Source: Leptotrichia massiliensis (GTDB lineage Bacteria; Fusobacteriota; Fusobacteriia; Fusobacteriales; Leptotrichiaceae). From it: DNA of 64,000 bases. The notes below the pieces were generated by a model. It was given only the letters and a program-made list of their open reading frames with translations. It was not told where the DNA came from and searched no databases. Positions 1 through 8,894 of the stretch are shown one piece after another. Where the stretch lies: contig NZ_FNVZ01000005.1 of assembly GCF_900104625.1 (NCBI RefSeq), positions 62,001 to 126,000 on the forward strand, written 5' to 3'. Numbering within the stretch: the stretch's first letter is position 1; each line of letters begins with the position of its first letter. Position numbers and translations under genes: made by a program.

Positions 1-1
1 A

Positions 2-412
2 TACGGAAGCTTAAAATTTGAATATGGAAGATTTGACGGAATAAAAGAAAATACAGGGCAAATGCGTTTAGAAGTAAAAGCAAATGATTATTATTCGATA
101 AAACCAGAAGTTGGAGTAGAATTCAAATATCAACAGCCAATGGCAGTAAGAACAAATTTTGTTGCTAAATTAGGACTTGCTTATGAAAATGAATTAGGAA
201 AAGTTGGAGATGTAAATAATCAAGGAAGAGTACGTTATACAACAGCTGGATGGTTTGATATAAGAGGTGAAAAGGATGATAGACGTGGAAACGGAAAAGC
301 TGATTTGAACCTTGGAATTGAAAATACAAGATTTGGTGTGACAGTAAACGCAGGTTATGATACAAAAGGTGAAAATGTAAGAGGTGGAATAGGATTTAGA
401 GTAATTTATTAA
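2..412 (+). CDS. Autotransporter beta-domain, C-terminal part (partial at window start)
   Basis: The frame is open from base 2 and ends at TAA 410-412, so this is the 3' end of a larger gene whose start lies outside the window. The roughly 136 visible residues alternate polar and hydrophobic positions and end in Ile-Tyr after GGIGFRV, as outer-membrane beta-barrels do. Landmarks are YENELGKVG, RVRYTTAGWF and RGEKDDRRGN. The same segments recur in the broken copy at 9820-10191, so the two are paralogues. By family knowledge this would be the barrel that inserts in the outer membrane and carries a surface passenger; the passenger is not visible. A hairpin terminator follows at 476. Confidence 0.75.
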   Translation, partial: YGSLKFEYGRFDGIKENTGQMRLEVKANDYYSIKPEVGVEFKYQQPMAVRTNFVAKLGLAYENELGKVGDVNNQGRVRYTTAGWFDIRGEKDDRRGNGKADLNLGIENTRFGVTVNAGYDTKGENVRGGIGFRVIY

Positions 413-475
413 TTTTATCTTGTTTTAATCCTAAACTATTATTTATTATCTGATAAATAAAAAATACATTTAATT

Positions 476-518
476 GAGAGAGTTATTTCAGAATAAAATG
501 AGATAACTCTTTCTTTTT
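476..518 (+). terminator. Rho-independent terminator after the autotransporter
   Basis: An 8-bp stem AGAGTTAT/ATAACTCT, extended by GA/TC with one mismatch, encloses a loop of about 16 bases and is followed by a T-rich run. It closes the autotransporter transcript before the DUF4132 gene. Confidence 0.65.
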
Positions 519-617
519 ATTTATATAATTTTAAAAAAATATTAATGAAAAAAAATTAGAAATGTTGTATAATATAATGGGAGTTTTTATGAAAGGAAAA
601 TAAAAGGAGGCATTATA

Positions 618-3600
618 ATGATTAAAGATGAGGTGGTTGAAAACCTTGTTAGTGAGGTGGAAGAAGATTCTCACCGCAGTAAAATTAAAGAATTTTTAAA
701 TGGAGAGATAGATAATTTTTTAGATATTAATAAAAAAAGTTTGAAATTTGTTAATAATTTTAAAATGGAAAATTATATGGAAGAAGACGTTTTTTTTGAA
801 AGTGAAGCAGGGAAAATATTGTTAAAATATTTTAGGTATATGTATAATAATTTTCCTAATGAACTGAGTTATCAATTTTCAAATTTTCCATTGAAATATA
901 AAATATTTAAACTGTTAAACTTCTCAGAAGAATTTGTAAAAAAAGATTTTGAAAATAATTTAGAAATGAAAAATAAGACAGTTTTTGTTGAAAGCTGTAA
1001 ATATTTTTTGAATTATTTTGAAAATCTGGCGTATGAATATGTCGAAAATTATAAAAAATATTGTGATAATTTTTTATTAAAAATCGGTATTTTAATAATT
1101 ATTAGAAATAGTGATAATAAAAATAGTGAAGAAATAAGAAAATTAGAAAATATTTTTGTAAATTATATAAAAAATAAGATAGATAAATATAATATAAATG
1201 AAATATTTGAAAAATATTTGGATAATGGTAATTTTATAAGATATTTTATAAATGTGGAAGCTTTAAATTTGGAAAAAACTAGAAAATATGTTGAAAAGAT
1301 ATTTTTTTTGGTGTTAAAAAAGAATATAGGTATTTCAAAAGTTATTTCTGAAGGAATTGAATTATTTATTATGTTTTCTGAAATAGAATTTTCATCGACA
1401 AATAGTAACTATTATTATAGAAATAAAATATTTGATAATTTAAAGAAAATTTTTAAGAAATATTATTTTTCGCATGGGCAAAAACTTTATTTACTCGTTA
1501 ATTATGGAACAAATGTTATTTTTTACAATTTTGATTATTCCAAAAAAATGTATGATTTATTTTTGGATACAATAAAAGAAAATGTTATAAATAGTAAAGC
1601 ATTTTTCAAAGATAATTTGAAAGGGAATAAAATAATATGTTTGTTTTTGCTTCATTTTTTTATAAAATATGATTTAATTGATGAAAAGGAAAAATCTAAA
1701 TTTCTTGTAAGAGCTGAAAATATTCTAATTAGCAATTTGAAAAAATTATTTAAGACAAAAGTTTGGAAATGGAAATCAAAAGAATTTAAAAATCTTGAAT
1801 TTTTGAAGAAAGATAAAATTGATTGGAAAAATATTAAAGTGCAATGTTTGAGAAATAAGGATGGAAAGGCTTTGGTACAGAAGGATACGATAGTTTTTTC
1901 ATTATTAAAGTATTCTGAAATGTATAAAAAAGTTTTTCAATTTTTTGTAAATGGAGTAGAGAAAATAGACTTATTTACAGATATATTTGAGAGATATTCT
2001 GTAATTTATGATATGAATGATTTGAAATTAATATTGGATGAAATGTGGGATTACAATTTATCAATTAATTTTATAAATCAAAAATATTTTGAATATACTG
2101 CCAAAACAGGCTGTGAAAATGAAAATAATAAAATTTGGATAGAATTTTTGCATAGGCATGAGAAAGAGCTTTACAAGAGCTTTGGAAATGACGCTGAATT
2201 GAAAAATGTGGAAAAATATGTGGAAATTTTATACTCAAAGGATAATAATTTTGATTATTTTCAGCTGCCAAAATTATTGTTAAAAGCGGATAAAAATACA
2301 GGACAAAAAATTGAAAAAATTTTAAGAAAAAAACCAGAAATAAGAAAAGAAGTGGAAAAATTGCTGGAAAATACATTTGCACCAGCGGTACAAATTGCAA
2401 GGAATTTAATTAGATATTGGGACAATGTGGAAGCTCAAAGGGAGCTAAAAAATTTGACAAATCCAAAAGAAATTTTTGAATATTCTGAAAATATTTGTCT
2501 GAAAAAACATGAGGAAAATGCCATATTTAGTAGTTTAGTTGATTACGGAATGATAAGAATAAGAAAAAGTGAGGAAAAGGTTCCTGAAAAGTTAATGAAA
2601 TTTTATATTTCAGAATATATTTTGGAAAATGATATAAAAACTATCGAGGTTTGTAATAAAATTGAGCAAATAGTAGACAGAAGCGATTTGAGAAAATTTA
2701 TTGCAAAAATTTTTCAAAAATGGAAGGAACATAGATTTAATCCTAAATATAAAAATATTTTTATTCCATTAATACTTACTTCTAATATAAAGATAATCAA
2801 TGATAATATGATAGGTATTATTGACACACTTGTCAGTGAATACAATAAAGTCGCAGTTGCAGCTTATGGAATAAGAGTTCTTGCTTTAAGAAATGAAACG
2901 AAGGAAATTGGAATATTAGTAAAAGGTTTTTTAAACAATTACAAAGATAAACGGATAAAAATGGCTTCTGATCAGACACTTGACATAATTGCGGAAAATG
3001 GTGGGATTACACGTGATGAGCTAAATGATATTTTGATTCCTGATTTTGAATTTGGACAGGATAGAACAAGAATTTTTGATTATGGTGAAAGAAAGATTAA
3101 GGCAAAAATTGATATTATGAATACACCTGCTAATATCATTGCTTATGATGAAGAAGGAAAAATCTTAAAGGGTCTTCCGAAAGCAAGTAAAAAGTTTAAT
3201 GATGTAGAAAATGCAGTTGAAGAGTACAGAAGAGAAGTGAAATATATAAAAAAACAGATAAAGGAAATCATAACAGAACAGTCAAGTAATTTGTTGAGAG
3301 CATTGTTTTTAGAACGTAAATGGAAAACAAAAAGATGGATTGAAATTTTTATAAAAAATCCAGTTATGCAAGAATTTGCAGTTCAGCTTATTTGGAAAGA
3401 AACTGATGAAAATGGGAAATTAATAAAAACATTTAGGTGCATGGATAATGGGGCTTTCAAAATGTCCCAAAACCAAGAATGTACTTTAAATGAGAATAGC
3501 TTTATAAATGTATTGTATTTTCCAGAACTTTCAAAAAAGGAACAAAAACATTGGGAAGAAAACTTCAAAAATGAAAAAATAAAACAGCCAATAAATCAAA

Positions 3601-3956
3601 TTAATATGACTGTTTACAAAATCACAGAAAAAAATCAGGAAAAAATAGAAATTTTGGATTATAATAAAAAAGGTTTTTTAGTTAATAAAATGCGAAAAAA
3701 AGCTGAAAAATGTGGCTTTGAAATTAGTTATGGAAATGATGGATTAGGATATGGATGCCATTACTATGATAAAAAAACAAATATAGACATAAGAATTTTA
3801 ACAAATTCATTTTATCCTGGCGAATATACAAAAACATTACACATAGAAAAAATACTGTTTTTAGAAATTAATAACGAGAATTTTTTAAAATTAAAGGAAG
3901 TTCCACAGCGGATATTAAGTTTAGCTTGTTTTATAGCAGAAATTTTGATTGGTTAG
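618..3956 (+). CDS. DUF4132 domain-containing giant protein
   Basis: A 1112-residue cytosolic protein with no signal peptide, starting at ATG 618 after a strong AAAGGAGG site. The N-terminal two thirds is a Lys/Asn/Phe-rich helical region. From about residue 830 it resembles the DUF4132 (MolR/YehF-type) C-terminal module: a basic helix with RKWKTKRWIEIF, then NPVMQEFAVQLIWKE, a short FRCMDNGAF strand and a PELSKKEQKHWEE segment. DUF4132 proteins have no established biochemical role. It stands alone between a terminator and a small operon and is the longest gene in the window. Codon use is as AT-rich as its neighbours. Family assignment is by pattern recognition of the C-terminus only. Confidence 0.6.
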   Translation: MIKDEVVENLVSEVEEDSHRSKIKEFLNGEIDNFLDINKKSLKFVNNFKMENYMEEDVFFESEAGKILLKYFRYMYNNFPNELSYQFSNFPLKYKIFKLLNFSEEFVKKDFENNLEMKNKTVFVESCKYFLNYFENLAYEYVENYKKYCDNFLLKIGILIIIRNSDNKNSEEIRKLENIFVNYIKNKIDKYNINEIFEKYLDNGNFIRYFINVEALNLEKTRKYVEKIFFLVLKKNIGISKVISEGIELFIMFSEIEFSSTNSNYYYRNKIFDNLKKIFKKYYFSHGQKLYLLVNYGTNVIFYNFDYSKKMYDLFLDTIKENVINSKAFFKDNLKGNKIICLFLLHFFIKYDLIDEKEKSKFLVRAENILISNLKKLFKTKVWKWKSKEFKNLEFLKKDKIDWKNIKVQCLRNKDGKALVQKDTIVFSLLKYSEMYKKVFQFFVNGVEKIDLFTDIFERYSVIYDMNDLKLILDEMWDYNLSINFINQKYFEYTAKTGCENENNKIWIEFLHRHEKELYKSFGNDAELKNVEKYVEILYSKDNNFDYFQLPKLLLKADKNTGQKIEKILRKKPEIRKEVEKLLENTFAPAVQIARNLIRYWDNVEAQRELKNLTNPKEIFEYSENICLKKHEENAIFSSLVDYGMIRIRKSEEKVPEKLMKFYISEYILENDIKTIEVCNKIEQIVDRSDLRKFIAKIFQKWKEHRFNPKYKNIFIPLILTSNIKIINDNMIGIIDTLVSEYNKVAVAAYGIRVLALRNETKEIGILVKGFLNNYKDKRIKMASDQTLDIIAENGGITRDELNDILIPDFEFGQDRTRIFDYGERKIKAKIDIMNTPANIIAYDEEGKILKGLPKASKKFNDVENAVEEYRREVKYIKKQIKEIITEQSSNLLRALFLERKWKTKRWIEIFIKNPVMQEFAVQLIWKETDENGKLIKTFRCMDNGAFKMSQNQECTLNENSFINVLYFPELSKKEQKHWEENFKNEKIKQPINQINMTVYKITEKNQEKIEILDYNKKGFLVNKMRKKAEKCGFEISYGNDGLGYGCHYYDKKTNIDIRILTNSFYPGEYTKTLHIEKILFLEINNENFLKLKEVPQRILSLACFIAEILIG

Positions 3957-4014
3957 AAAATCAAAAAAATTAAAATATTAAAATTTATGTAGAGAAAAAA
4001 ATAAGGAGAAAACA

Positions 4015-4629
4015 ATGAATAATAAAAAGAAAATAATACTATTTTTGGGCGCAATTTCATTAATTGCTTTTGGAAATTATACACGGTTTCTAAAAAATAA
4101 TAACGGGAAAACGGTAGTTGAAGGTAAAAATAGTGAAAAAGCTACATCTTCAGCAGGAGGAGCAGGTAAGGAAGGAAAAGGTAGCAAAAAAGCAACTTCA
4201 TCTGCTGGTGGAAAAACTGGAACGGAAGGGAAAAATGCTGAGCAAACAACTTCGTTAGGTGGGAACAATAAAATTCAGAATGCTCAAAATACTGAAGTTA
4301 TGGCAGAAATAAAATCTGTTCCACAATCTGAGCTGCAACCAGCTCCATCGGTACAGACACAAAATAAGCCAGTTAATAATGATTCACAAAGTAAAGTATC
4401 TGAAAAAAAGAATACAAAGAACGACAACAATCAAAAGAAAAAAGAAAATTCTCAAACTTCAAAACCAGAGACTTCAAAAACAACACAGCAGCAAAAAACT
4501 AACACTAATTTAAAAGATAATCAAAGTGCAAAAAATCAGTTTAAGTTAGACAATAAAAAATCAGAAACTTCAAAAACAACAACAGAAACTAAATCAAGTG
4601 AAAAAGCGACTACATCAGGTGGAAATTAG
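4015..4629 (+). CDS. Exported low-complexity Lys/Thr/Ser/Gln-rich protein with short repeats
   Basis: 204 residues starting at ATG 4015 behind AAGGAG. A short basic start and hydrophobic stretch (about residues 5-20, IILFLGAISLIAFG) acts as a signal peptide or membrane anchor. The rest has almost no hydrophobic core. Near residues 40-85 a unit of the form EKATSSAGG...KEGKG occurs three times with drift, and EKATTSGGN recurs at the C-terminus. The middle is Gln/Asn/Lys-rich and probably disordered. It ends 8 bases before apbE, so the two are probably co-transcribed. Function unknown; a periplasmic spacer or surface protein is possible. No FMN-attachment motif was found despite the ApbE neighbour. 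Confidence 0.65.
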   Translation: MNNKKKIILFLGAISLIAFGNYTRFLKNNNGKTVVEGKNSEKATSSAGGAGKEGKGSKKATSSAGGKTGTEGKNAEQTTSLGGNNKIQNAQNTEVMAEIKSVPQSELQPAPSVQTQNKPVNNDSQSKVSEKKNTKNDNNQKKKENSQTSKPETSKTTQQQKTNTNLKDNQSAKNQFKLDNKKSETSKTTTETKSSEKATTSGGN

Positions 4630-4637
4630 GTGAAAAC

Positions 4638-5615
4638 ATGATGTATAAGGTTCAAGTACGTTTTTTATTTCATTCGGATATAAAAATTAAAATACCTGAA
4701 AGCTATGATGATTCTGTTTTTGACAGGTTATTTGGAATTTTAGAAAATGTGAATGAAAAGTATAATTCTTATGCTGAAAATTCGTATATTGATAAAATAA
4801 ATAAAAATAGTGGACATTTTGTAAAAGTAAATGATGAAACCATAAGTATTTTGAATAATATTATTCATTTATCAAAAATTATTGGTGGAGAGTATGACAT
4901 TACAGTAATGCCTCTTATAAGATTGTGGGGTTTTTATAAACAAACCCCCATTTTGCCATCTTTTGATAAAATAAAAAAAGCGAAAAGGATTGTGGATTAT
5001 AAAAAGATAATTATTGATAAAAAGAAAAAGCGGGTAAAAATTGAAAAGAATCAGGAAATTATAACGGGTTCATTTATAAAGGCGTATGCAATAGAAAAAA
5101 TGGCTCAGGAGATGAAAAAAATTGGGATAAAGGACGCAATTGTAAATGCTGGCGGAAGCAGTATCATTGCTATTGATGAATGGGGCATTATCGCTGAAAA
5201 TCCTGAGGAAGAAAAAGAAATATTAAGAAATGCCGATGGAATGCCTGTAAGAATAACAAAGTATGGGTATAATGGAAAAAATGAAGATAATGATTTATTT
5301 GAAATAAAAATAAAAAATACAAGTTATTCCACTTCTAATCAGAAAAACACATATCTTTTGATAAATAACGAAAAATACGGACACATTATAAGTCCCAGAA
5401 CTGGTTTTCCTTCTCAAAATAAACAAGTCGGAATAATTACAAAAAGTGCCTTTTTTGGTGATATTATTTCAACAGGGATGTATAACCAGACACCTGAAAA
5501 ATTTTATGAAATTATGGGAAAATTATCTGAAGAAATGGAAATTTCAGGATTTTTGATTAATAAGGCAGGAAAGATATTTTATTTTAATATGGAAGAATAT
5601 TTTTGTGGAAAATAA
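4638..5615 (+). CDS. apbE: FAD:protein FMN transferase (ApbE family)
   Basis: 325 residues. ApbE enzymes move FMN from FAD onto a Thr or Ser of partner proteins such as NqrC/RnfG. Family landmarks are visible in order: ENSYIDKIN near residue 45, YDITVMPLIRLWGF near 90, the TGSFIKAYA flavin-site loop with its Lys near 145, AIVNAGGSS near 170, YSTSNQ near 230, YGHIISPRTGFP near 250, and GDIISTGMY with the metal-binding Asp near 277. The N-terminus lacks the lipoprotein signal found in many ApbE proteins, so this one may act in the cytosol. Several consensus residues drift (canonical HIIDPRTG reads HIISPRTG). It starts at ATG 4638 (ATG 4641 also possible) and precedes the ClC gene by 20 bases. 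Its substrate is not evident in the window. Confidence 0.85.
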   Translation: MMYKVQVRFLFHSDIKIKIPESYDDSVFDRLFGILENVNEKYNSYAENSYIDKINKNSGHFVKVNDETISILNNIIHLSKIIGGEYDITVMPLIRLWGFYKQTPILPSFDKIKKAKRIVDYKKIIIDKKKKRVKIEKNQEIITGSFIKAYAIEKMAQEMKKIGIKDAIVNAGGSSIIAIDEWGIIAENPEEEKEILRNADGMPVRITKYGYNGKNEDNDLFEIKIKNTSYSTSNQKNTYLLINNEKYGHIISPRTGFPSQNKQVGIITKSAFFGDIISTGMYNQTPEKFYEIMGKLSEEMEISGFLINKAGKIFYFNMEEYFCGK

Positions 5616-5635
5616 AAAAGGAAGAAGGAAATAAA

Positions 5636-7318
5636 ATGGCAAAAGATGTTTTACATGAACTAAGGGATATAAATTCACTAAAATCAAGACGGAATAATGT
5701 GGTACTTATATTATTGTGTTTTCTAGTAGGGATTTTTTCAGGAATAATTGTCGGAACATATACATTAATGTTAAAAAAAATGTCGATTTTCAGGGAATTT
5801 TTTACAACAAATCTGGAATTTCATAAAATATTTATTGGAATAGCAGTTTTTGTTATTATGGGGTTAGCCATGCAATTTATGCTTACAAAATATCCGTTAA
5901 TTAGTGGGAGTGGAATTCCTCAGGTTAGTGGACTGCTTACGAAAAAAGTGAAATTTAAATGGTTTGGGGAACTGGTTACGAAATTTGTGGGAGGAATATT
6001 AGCAATTGGAGCTGGAATGTCTATGGGACGTGAAGGGCCTTCGGTTCATTTGGGGGCTTTGGTTGGCTCTGGAGTAAAGGAAATTACAAAACGTTCTGAA
6101 GTAGAGGAGAAATATCTCGTAACATGTGGAGCAAGTGCTGGAATTTCTTCAACATTCAATGCGCCACTAGCAGGAGTTATCTTTTCGCTTGAAGAATTGC
6201 ATAAATTTTTCTCGCCGTTATTGTTAATTTGTACTCTTGTGGCAAGTGGAACCTCAAATTTTGTTTCGAGGATGATTTTAGGCTCACAAACTTCATTTCA
6301 ATACAATTTTATGCTTCCAAAAGGCATACCATATTATATATTTGCTCTTATAACGGTTGTTTTCTGCGTTATAATTACAATTACTGGAAAAGCGTTCAGC
6401 TATTTTTTATTGCTTATTCAAAGACATTATAGAAAAATAAAAATTAATAAATATGTAAAAATAGCTTTGTTTATGGTAATGGCATACGTTATTGCCGTAT
6501 TTTTTAGTGAAATAACAGGTGGTGGACACGAACTTATTGAGGAAATGTTTGGGAAAGATGTTATTCTAAGGACACTTATTATAATTTTAGCTTTGAAATT
6601 TTTTTATACAATGCTTTGCTATGCAACAGGAGCACCTGGCGGAATTTTCTTGCCGATGCTTGTAATAGGAGCTTTAACAGGAAAAGTATACGGAGTAATA
6701 TTAAATCAGTATTTTGCAATTCCTAACGAAGTAATCGTTCATTTCATGCTGCTTGGAATGGCTGCCTATTTTACAGCAGTTGTGAGAGCTCCGATTACGG
6801 GAATCACGTTAATTCTCGAAATGACAGGAAATTTTTCGTATCTTTATATGTTAATAATTGTCTGCACAATAACTTATATTTTTACAGAATTGCTTAAAAT
6901 GGAGCCAATTTACGAACGGCTTTACTTTAATATGTTTCAGAAGCAGATTTTAGAGGAAGACAAGAAAAAAAGAAGAATGCAGAAACGTTTTAAGAGACTG
7001 GAAATTTTGGAAAAATGGTGGAAAAATAAAAAAATTGAAATTGGAATAAAGACAGACGAAAAAAATATAAAGGATAAAATAGTAACACTTTTAATTCCTG
7101 TAGGAGCAAATTCTGAATTTGATAATAAGACAGTTAAGGAATTGAATCTACCTGAAAACCTTCTTATTGTGAGTGTACGTAAGGCAGGAAAAGATAGTAT
7201 CGCACGGGGAGATACATTAATTCAGAGCGGAAATCAGCTTGTGATTATTACAGATTATACGACAGCTCAGAAGTATGCTGTGGAATTGAAGGAAAAGGGA
7301 ATGAAAATAGTGGATTAA
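5636..7318 (+). CDS. ClC-family chloride/proton antiporter with C-terminal TrkA-C (RCK) domain
   Basis: 560 residues from ATG 5636, chosen because AAGGAAGAAGGA lies just upstream; an in-frame ATG at 5603 inside apbE lacks a site. The inner-membrane ClC core shows the selectivity motif GSGIP near residue 91, GREGPSVHLGA near 130 with the gating Glu, NAPLAGVIFSLEE with the internal Glu typical of proton-coupled antiporters, and GGIFLPML near 335. A basic linker (KKKRRMQKRFKR) leads to a cytosolic TrkA-C-like domain from about 475 (VRKAGKDSIARGDTLIQ). The second Glu favours an antiporter over a channel. It is the last gene of the 4015-7318 operon and its stop is about 60 bases from the IS3 left end. 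Confidence 0.9.
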   Translation: MAKDVLHELRDINSLKSRRNNVVLILLCFLVGIFSGIIVGTYTLMLKKMSIFREFFTTNLEFHKIFIGIAVFVIMGLAMQFMLTKYPLISGSGIPQVSGLLTKKVKFKWFGELVTKFVGGILAIGAGMSMGREGPSVHLGALVGSGVKEITKRSEVEEKYLVTCGASAGISSTFNAPLAGVIFSLEELHKFFSPLLLICTLVASGTSNFVSRMILGSQTSFQYNFMLPKGIPYYIFALITVVFCVIITITGKAFSYFLLLIQRHYRKIKINKYVKIALFMVMAYVIAVFFSEITGGGHELIEEMFGKDVILRTLIIILALKFFYTMLCYATGAPGGIFLPMLVIGALTGKVYGVILNQYFAIPNEVIVHFMLLGMAAYFTAVVRAPITGITLILEMTGNFSYLYMLIIVCTITYIFTELLKMEPIYERLYFNMFQKQILEEDKKKRRMQKRFKRLEILEKWWKNKKIEIGIKTDEKNIKDKIVTLLIPVGANSEFDNKTVKELNLPENLLIVSVRKAGKDSIARGDTLIQSGNQLVIITDYTTAQKYAVELKEKGMKIVD

Positions 7319-7460
7319 TATAAAAAGATAAATGAAAATATAAATTAGGTTAGTTTTTTAGTCTTTTTTATATGTTTGGAGTGTACCCAAAATCTTGGAC
7401 AAATAATTTGAAAACTAGTTTCCTATTTGTTAAAATATAGTTAAGGAGAGAAATTTGATT

Positions 7461-7712
7461 ATGAACAAGAGAAGTAAAAGGTACACAGATGAATTTAAAA
7501 TGTTAATTTTAGAATTGCTAGAAGAAGGAAGAACAAAAAAATCATTAGAAAATGAATATGGGGTAGCAACGGCAACAATCAGAAAATGGGAAAAAGAATT
7601 TAAAGGAATCATAGATAAAAAATACAATGCTAACGAAGCTTTAAATGAAATCATGGCCTTAAAAAGGCAGCTGCAACAAGAAATGGATAAAAATAAAAAA
7701 TTAGATGTATAG
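7461..7712 (+). pseudogene. IS3 transposase orfA, 5' part, cut by an inserted IS
   Basis: The frame opens at ATG 7461 (or TTG 7455) after AAGGAGAG. It encodes the N-terminal helix-turn-helix of an IS3/IS150 OrfA: RYTDEFKMLILELLEEGR, then YGVATATIRKWEKEF, then the start of the leucine-zipper-like coiled coil LKRQLQQEMDKNKKL. After KKL the frame runs into the inserted IS and stops at 7710-7712. The missing coiled-coil end is found again at 8797-8894. Confidence 0.8.
7681..7705. repeat. 25-bp target-site duplication, left copy
   Basis: Bases 7681-7705 are identical to 8797-8821. They flank the inserted IS exactly, just outside its TGT...ACA ends, and both copies encode the same orfA residues MDKNKKL, so they are the duplicated insertion target. 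Confidence 0.85.
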
Positions 7713-8796
7713 ATGTCAAACATTTGTTACAAAAATATATTAAAAAAAATATTTCTTTCCTAATGTATCTTTAAACTACTGATTTTCCTTGTACTCTTTT
7801 AATACTTCATTTGGACTCTTAAAGCCTAGTACTTTTCTTGATATGTTGTTGTATCTTGTATTGTATTTCTTTATTGACCTTAACAGTTCTTCCTTGCTTT
7901 TAAATTTCTTGTCTGCATAGTACTTGCTGTCAAGCCTGTGGCTTCTTTCCACTTTTCCATTCTCCCACGGCGAATATGGACGGGTTGTCACGTACTCTAT
8001 CCCCTTCTCCTCCAGTTTCACCTCAAACAGCGTTTTCTTATCACTTTCAGAATTTGTGAACTCTTTCCCATTGTCCGTCTGAACTTTCTTTATGTCAAAT
8101 CCCAGCTCCTTTTCCAAGTTCTCTAGAAACTTTGCAGTCTGATAGGTGCTTTTTTCATCTGCTATCCTTAACACTCTTTTTCTTGTATATTCATCTAATG
8201 CCGTTATTTGATAATACTTCTGGTCACGTGTGCCAAACTTTATGCATTCTTCTGGAACATATTTTATGTCTATCTGTACTCTTTCCCCAGGGTACTTAGC
8301 CTGTTCAATCTTCTTTTTTCTTTTATGCTGCTTTTTAGGCTTTTCTTTGGCATTGCCCTTCATTTTCCTTATTATCCTGCACATTGAATCGTATGTACGG
8401 CTGTAGCCTTCCTTTCTTGCTTTGACATAAACTTCTGCTAGCCCTTCATAGCCAAATTTCCTGTATTTTTTTATAACCAGTTCTATTTCTTCTTGCGTGT
8501 GTTGGTTTGGGTGGCTTTTAGGTCTTCTGCTTTTTGGTAGAAGAGATTGGACTGTGCCGTCGTATCTGTCTCTCCAACGTTTTATCTGCTGACGTGATGT
8601 CTTATATTTCACTGCTGCCTTTGAATTATTATTATGTTTTATTGCATACTCAATTGCCCGTTGACGAACACGGTATATTTCTGATATACTACTCATATGA
8701 AAGGTTTCTCCTTAATGTGGTTTTGGTAGGCTTACATTATATCAGAAACCTTTCTTTTTTTATATATTCTTGTCACATATGTATTATCTCACAACA
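7706..8796 (-). mobile_element. IS481/IS1202-like insertion sequence nested in the IS3 element
   Basis: A 1091-bp element with imperfect inverted ends of about 40 bp. The left end starts TGTATAGATGTCAAACATTT; the right end, read on the minus strand, starts TGTTGTGAGATAATACATAT. They share TGT termini and an inner TGT-ACAA-AATATAT block. It carries one intact DDE transposase on the minus strand. The 25-bp flanking duplication is longer than usual for IS481 (about 4-15 bp by general knowledge) and closer to the long duplications described for IS1202-type elements. The intact transposase suggests a recent insertion into an already decaying IS3. Confidence 0.85.
7776..8696 (-). CDS. DDE transposase of the nested IS481/IS1202-like element
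   Basis: 306 residues, intact. An N-terminal helix-turn-helix (AAVKYKTSRQQIKRWRDRY, residues about 28-46) and a second HTH-like segment precede an RNase H-fold DDE integrase core. The acidic residues sit in VQIDIKYV, VQTDNGKEFT and SPWENGKVERSH. This layout is typical of IS481-type transposases (rve domain). AAGGAG lies upstream of the start on the minus strand. It reads against the host IS3. No stop codons or frameshifts are visible, so this enzyme could be active. Confidence 0.9.
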   Translation of the reverse strand: MSSISEIYRVRQRAIEYAIKHNNNSKAAVKYKTSRQQIKRWRDRYDGTVQSLLPKSRRPKSHPNQHTQEEIELVIKKYRKFGYEGLAEVYVKARKEGYSRTYDSMCRIIRKMKGNAKEKPKKQHKRKKKIEQAKYPGERVQIDIKYVPEECIKFGTRDQKYYQITALDEYTRKRVLRIADEKSTYQTAKFLENLEKELGFDIKKVQTDNGKEFTNSESDKKTLFEVKLEEKGIEYVTTRPYSPWENGKVERSHRLDSKYYADKKFKSKEELLRSIKKYNTRYNNISRKVLGFKSPNEVLKEYKENQ

Positions 8797-8821
8797 AAAT
8801 GGATAAAAATAAAAAATTAGA
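8797..8821. repeat. 25-bp target-site duplication, right copy
   Basis: Identical to 7681-7705. It lies directly after the ACA end of the nested IS and resumes the interrupted IS3 orfA coding sequence. Confidence 0.85.
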
Positions 8822-8894
8822 AAAAGACCTGGAACAAAAGGAACTAGATATTGACATATTAAAAAAGGCATCAACCATATTGATGAAAAAATAA
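8799..8894 (+). pseudogene. IS3 transposase orfA, 3' part
   Basis: After the duplicated MDKNKKL the frame continues as EKDLEQKELDIDILKKAS and stops at TAA 8892-8894. This is the end of the OrfA coiled coil. The run of A at 8886-8891 just before the stop, with orfB in the -1 frame, fits the ribosomal frameshift site by which IS3 elements make the OrfAB fusion. Confidence 0.7.

Noticed and set aside
4077-4268. Reverse-strand ORF and many similar minus-strand frames
   Set aside because: They are mirror frames of AT-rich coding genes, without ribosome sites or protein-like composition.
4015-4629. Flavinylation target for the neighbouring ApbE
   Set aside because: The KATSSAGG-type repeats lack the Asp-x-x-(Ser/Thr)-Gly-Ala-(Thr/Ser) motif needed for FMN attachment.
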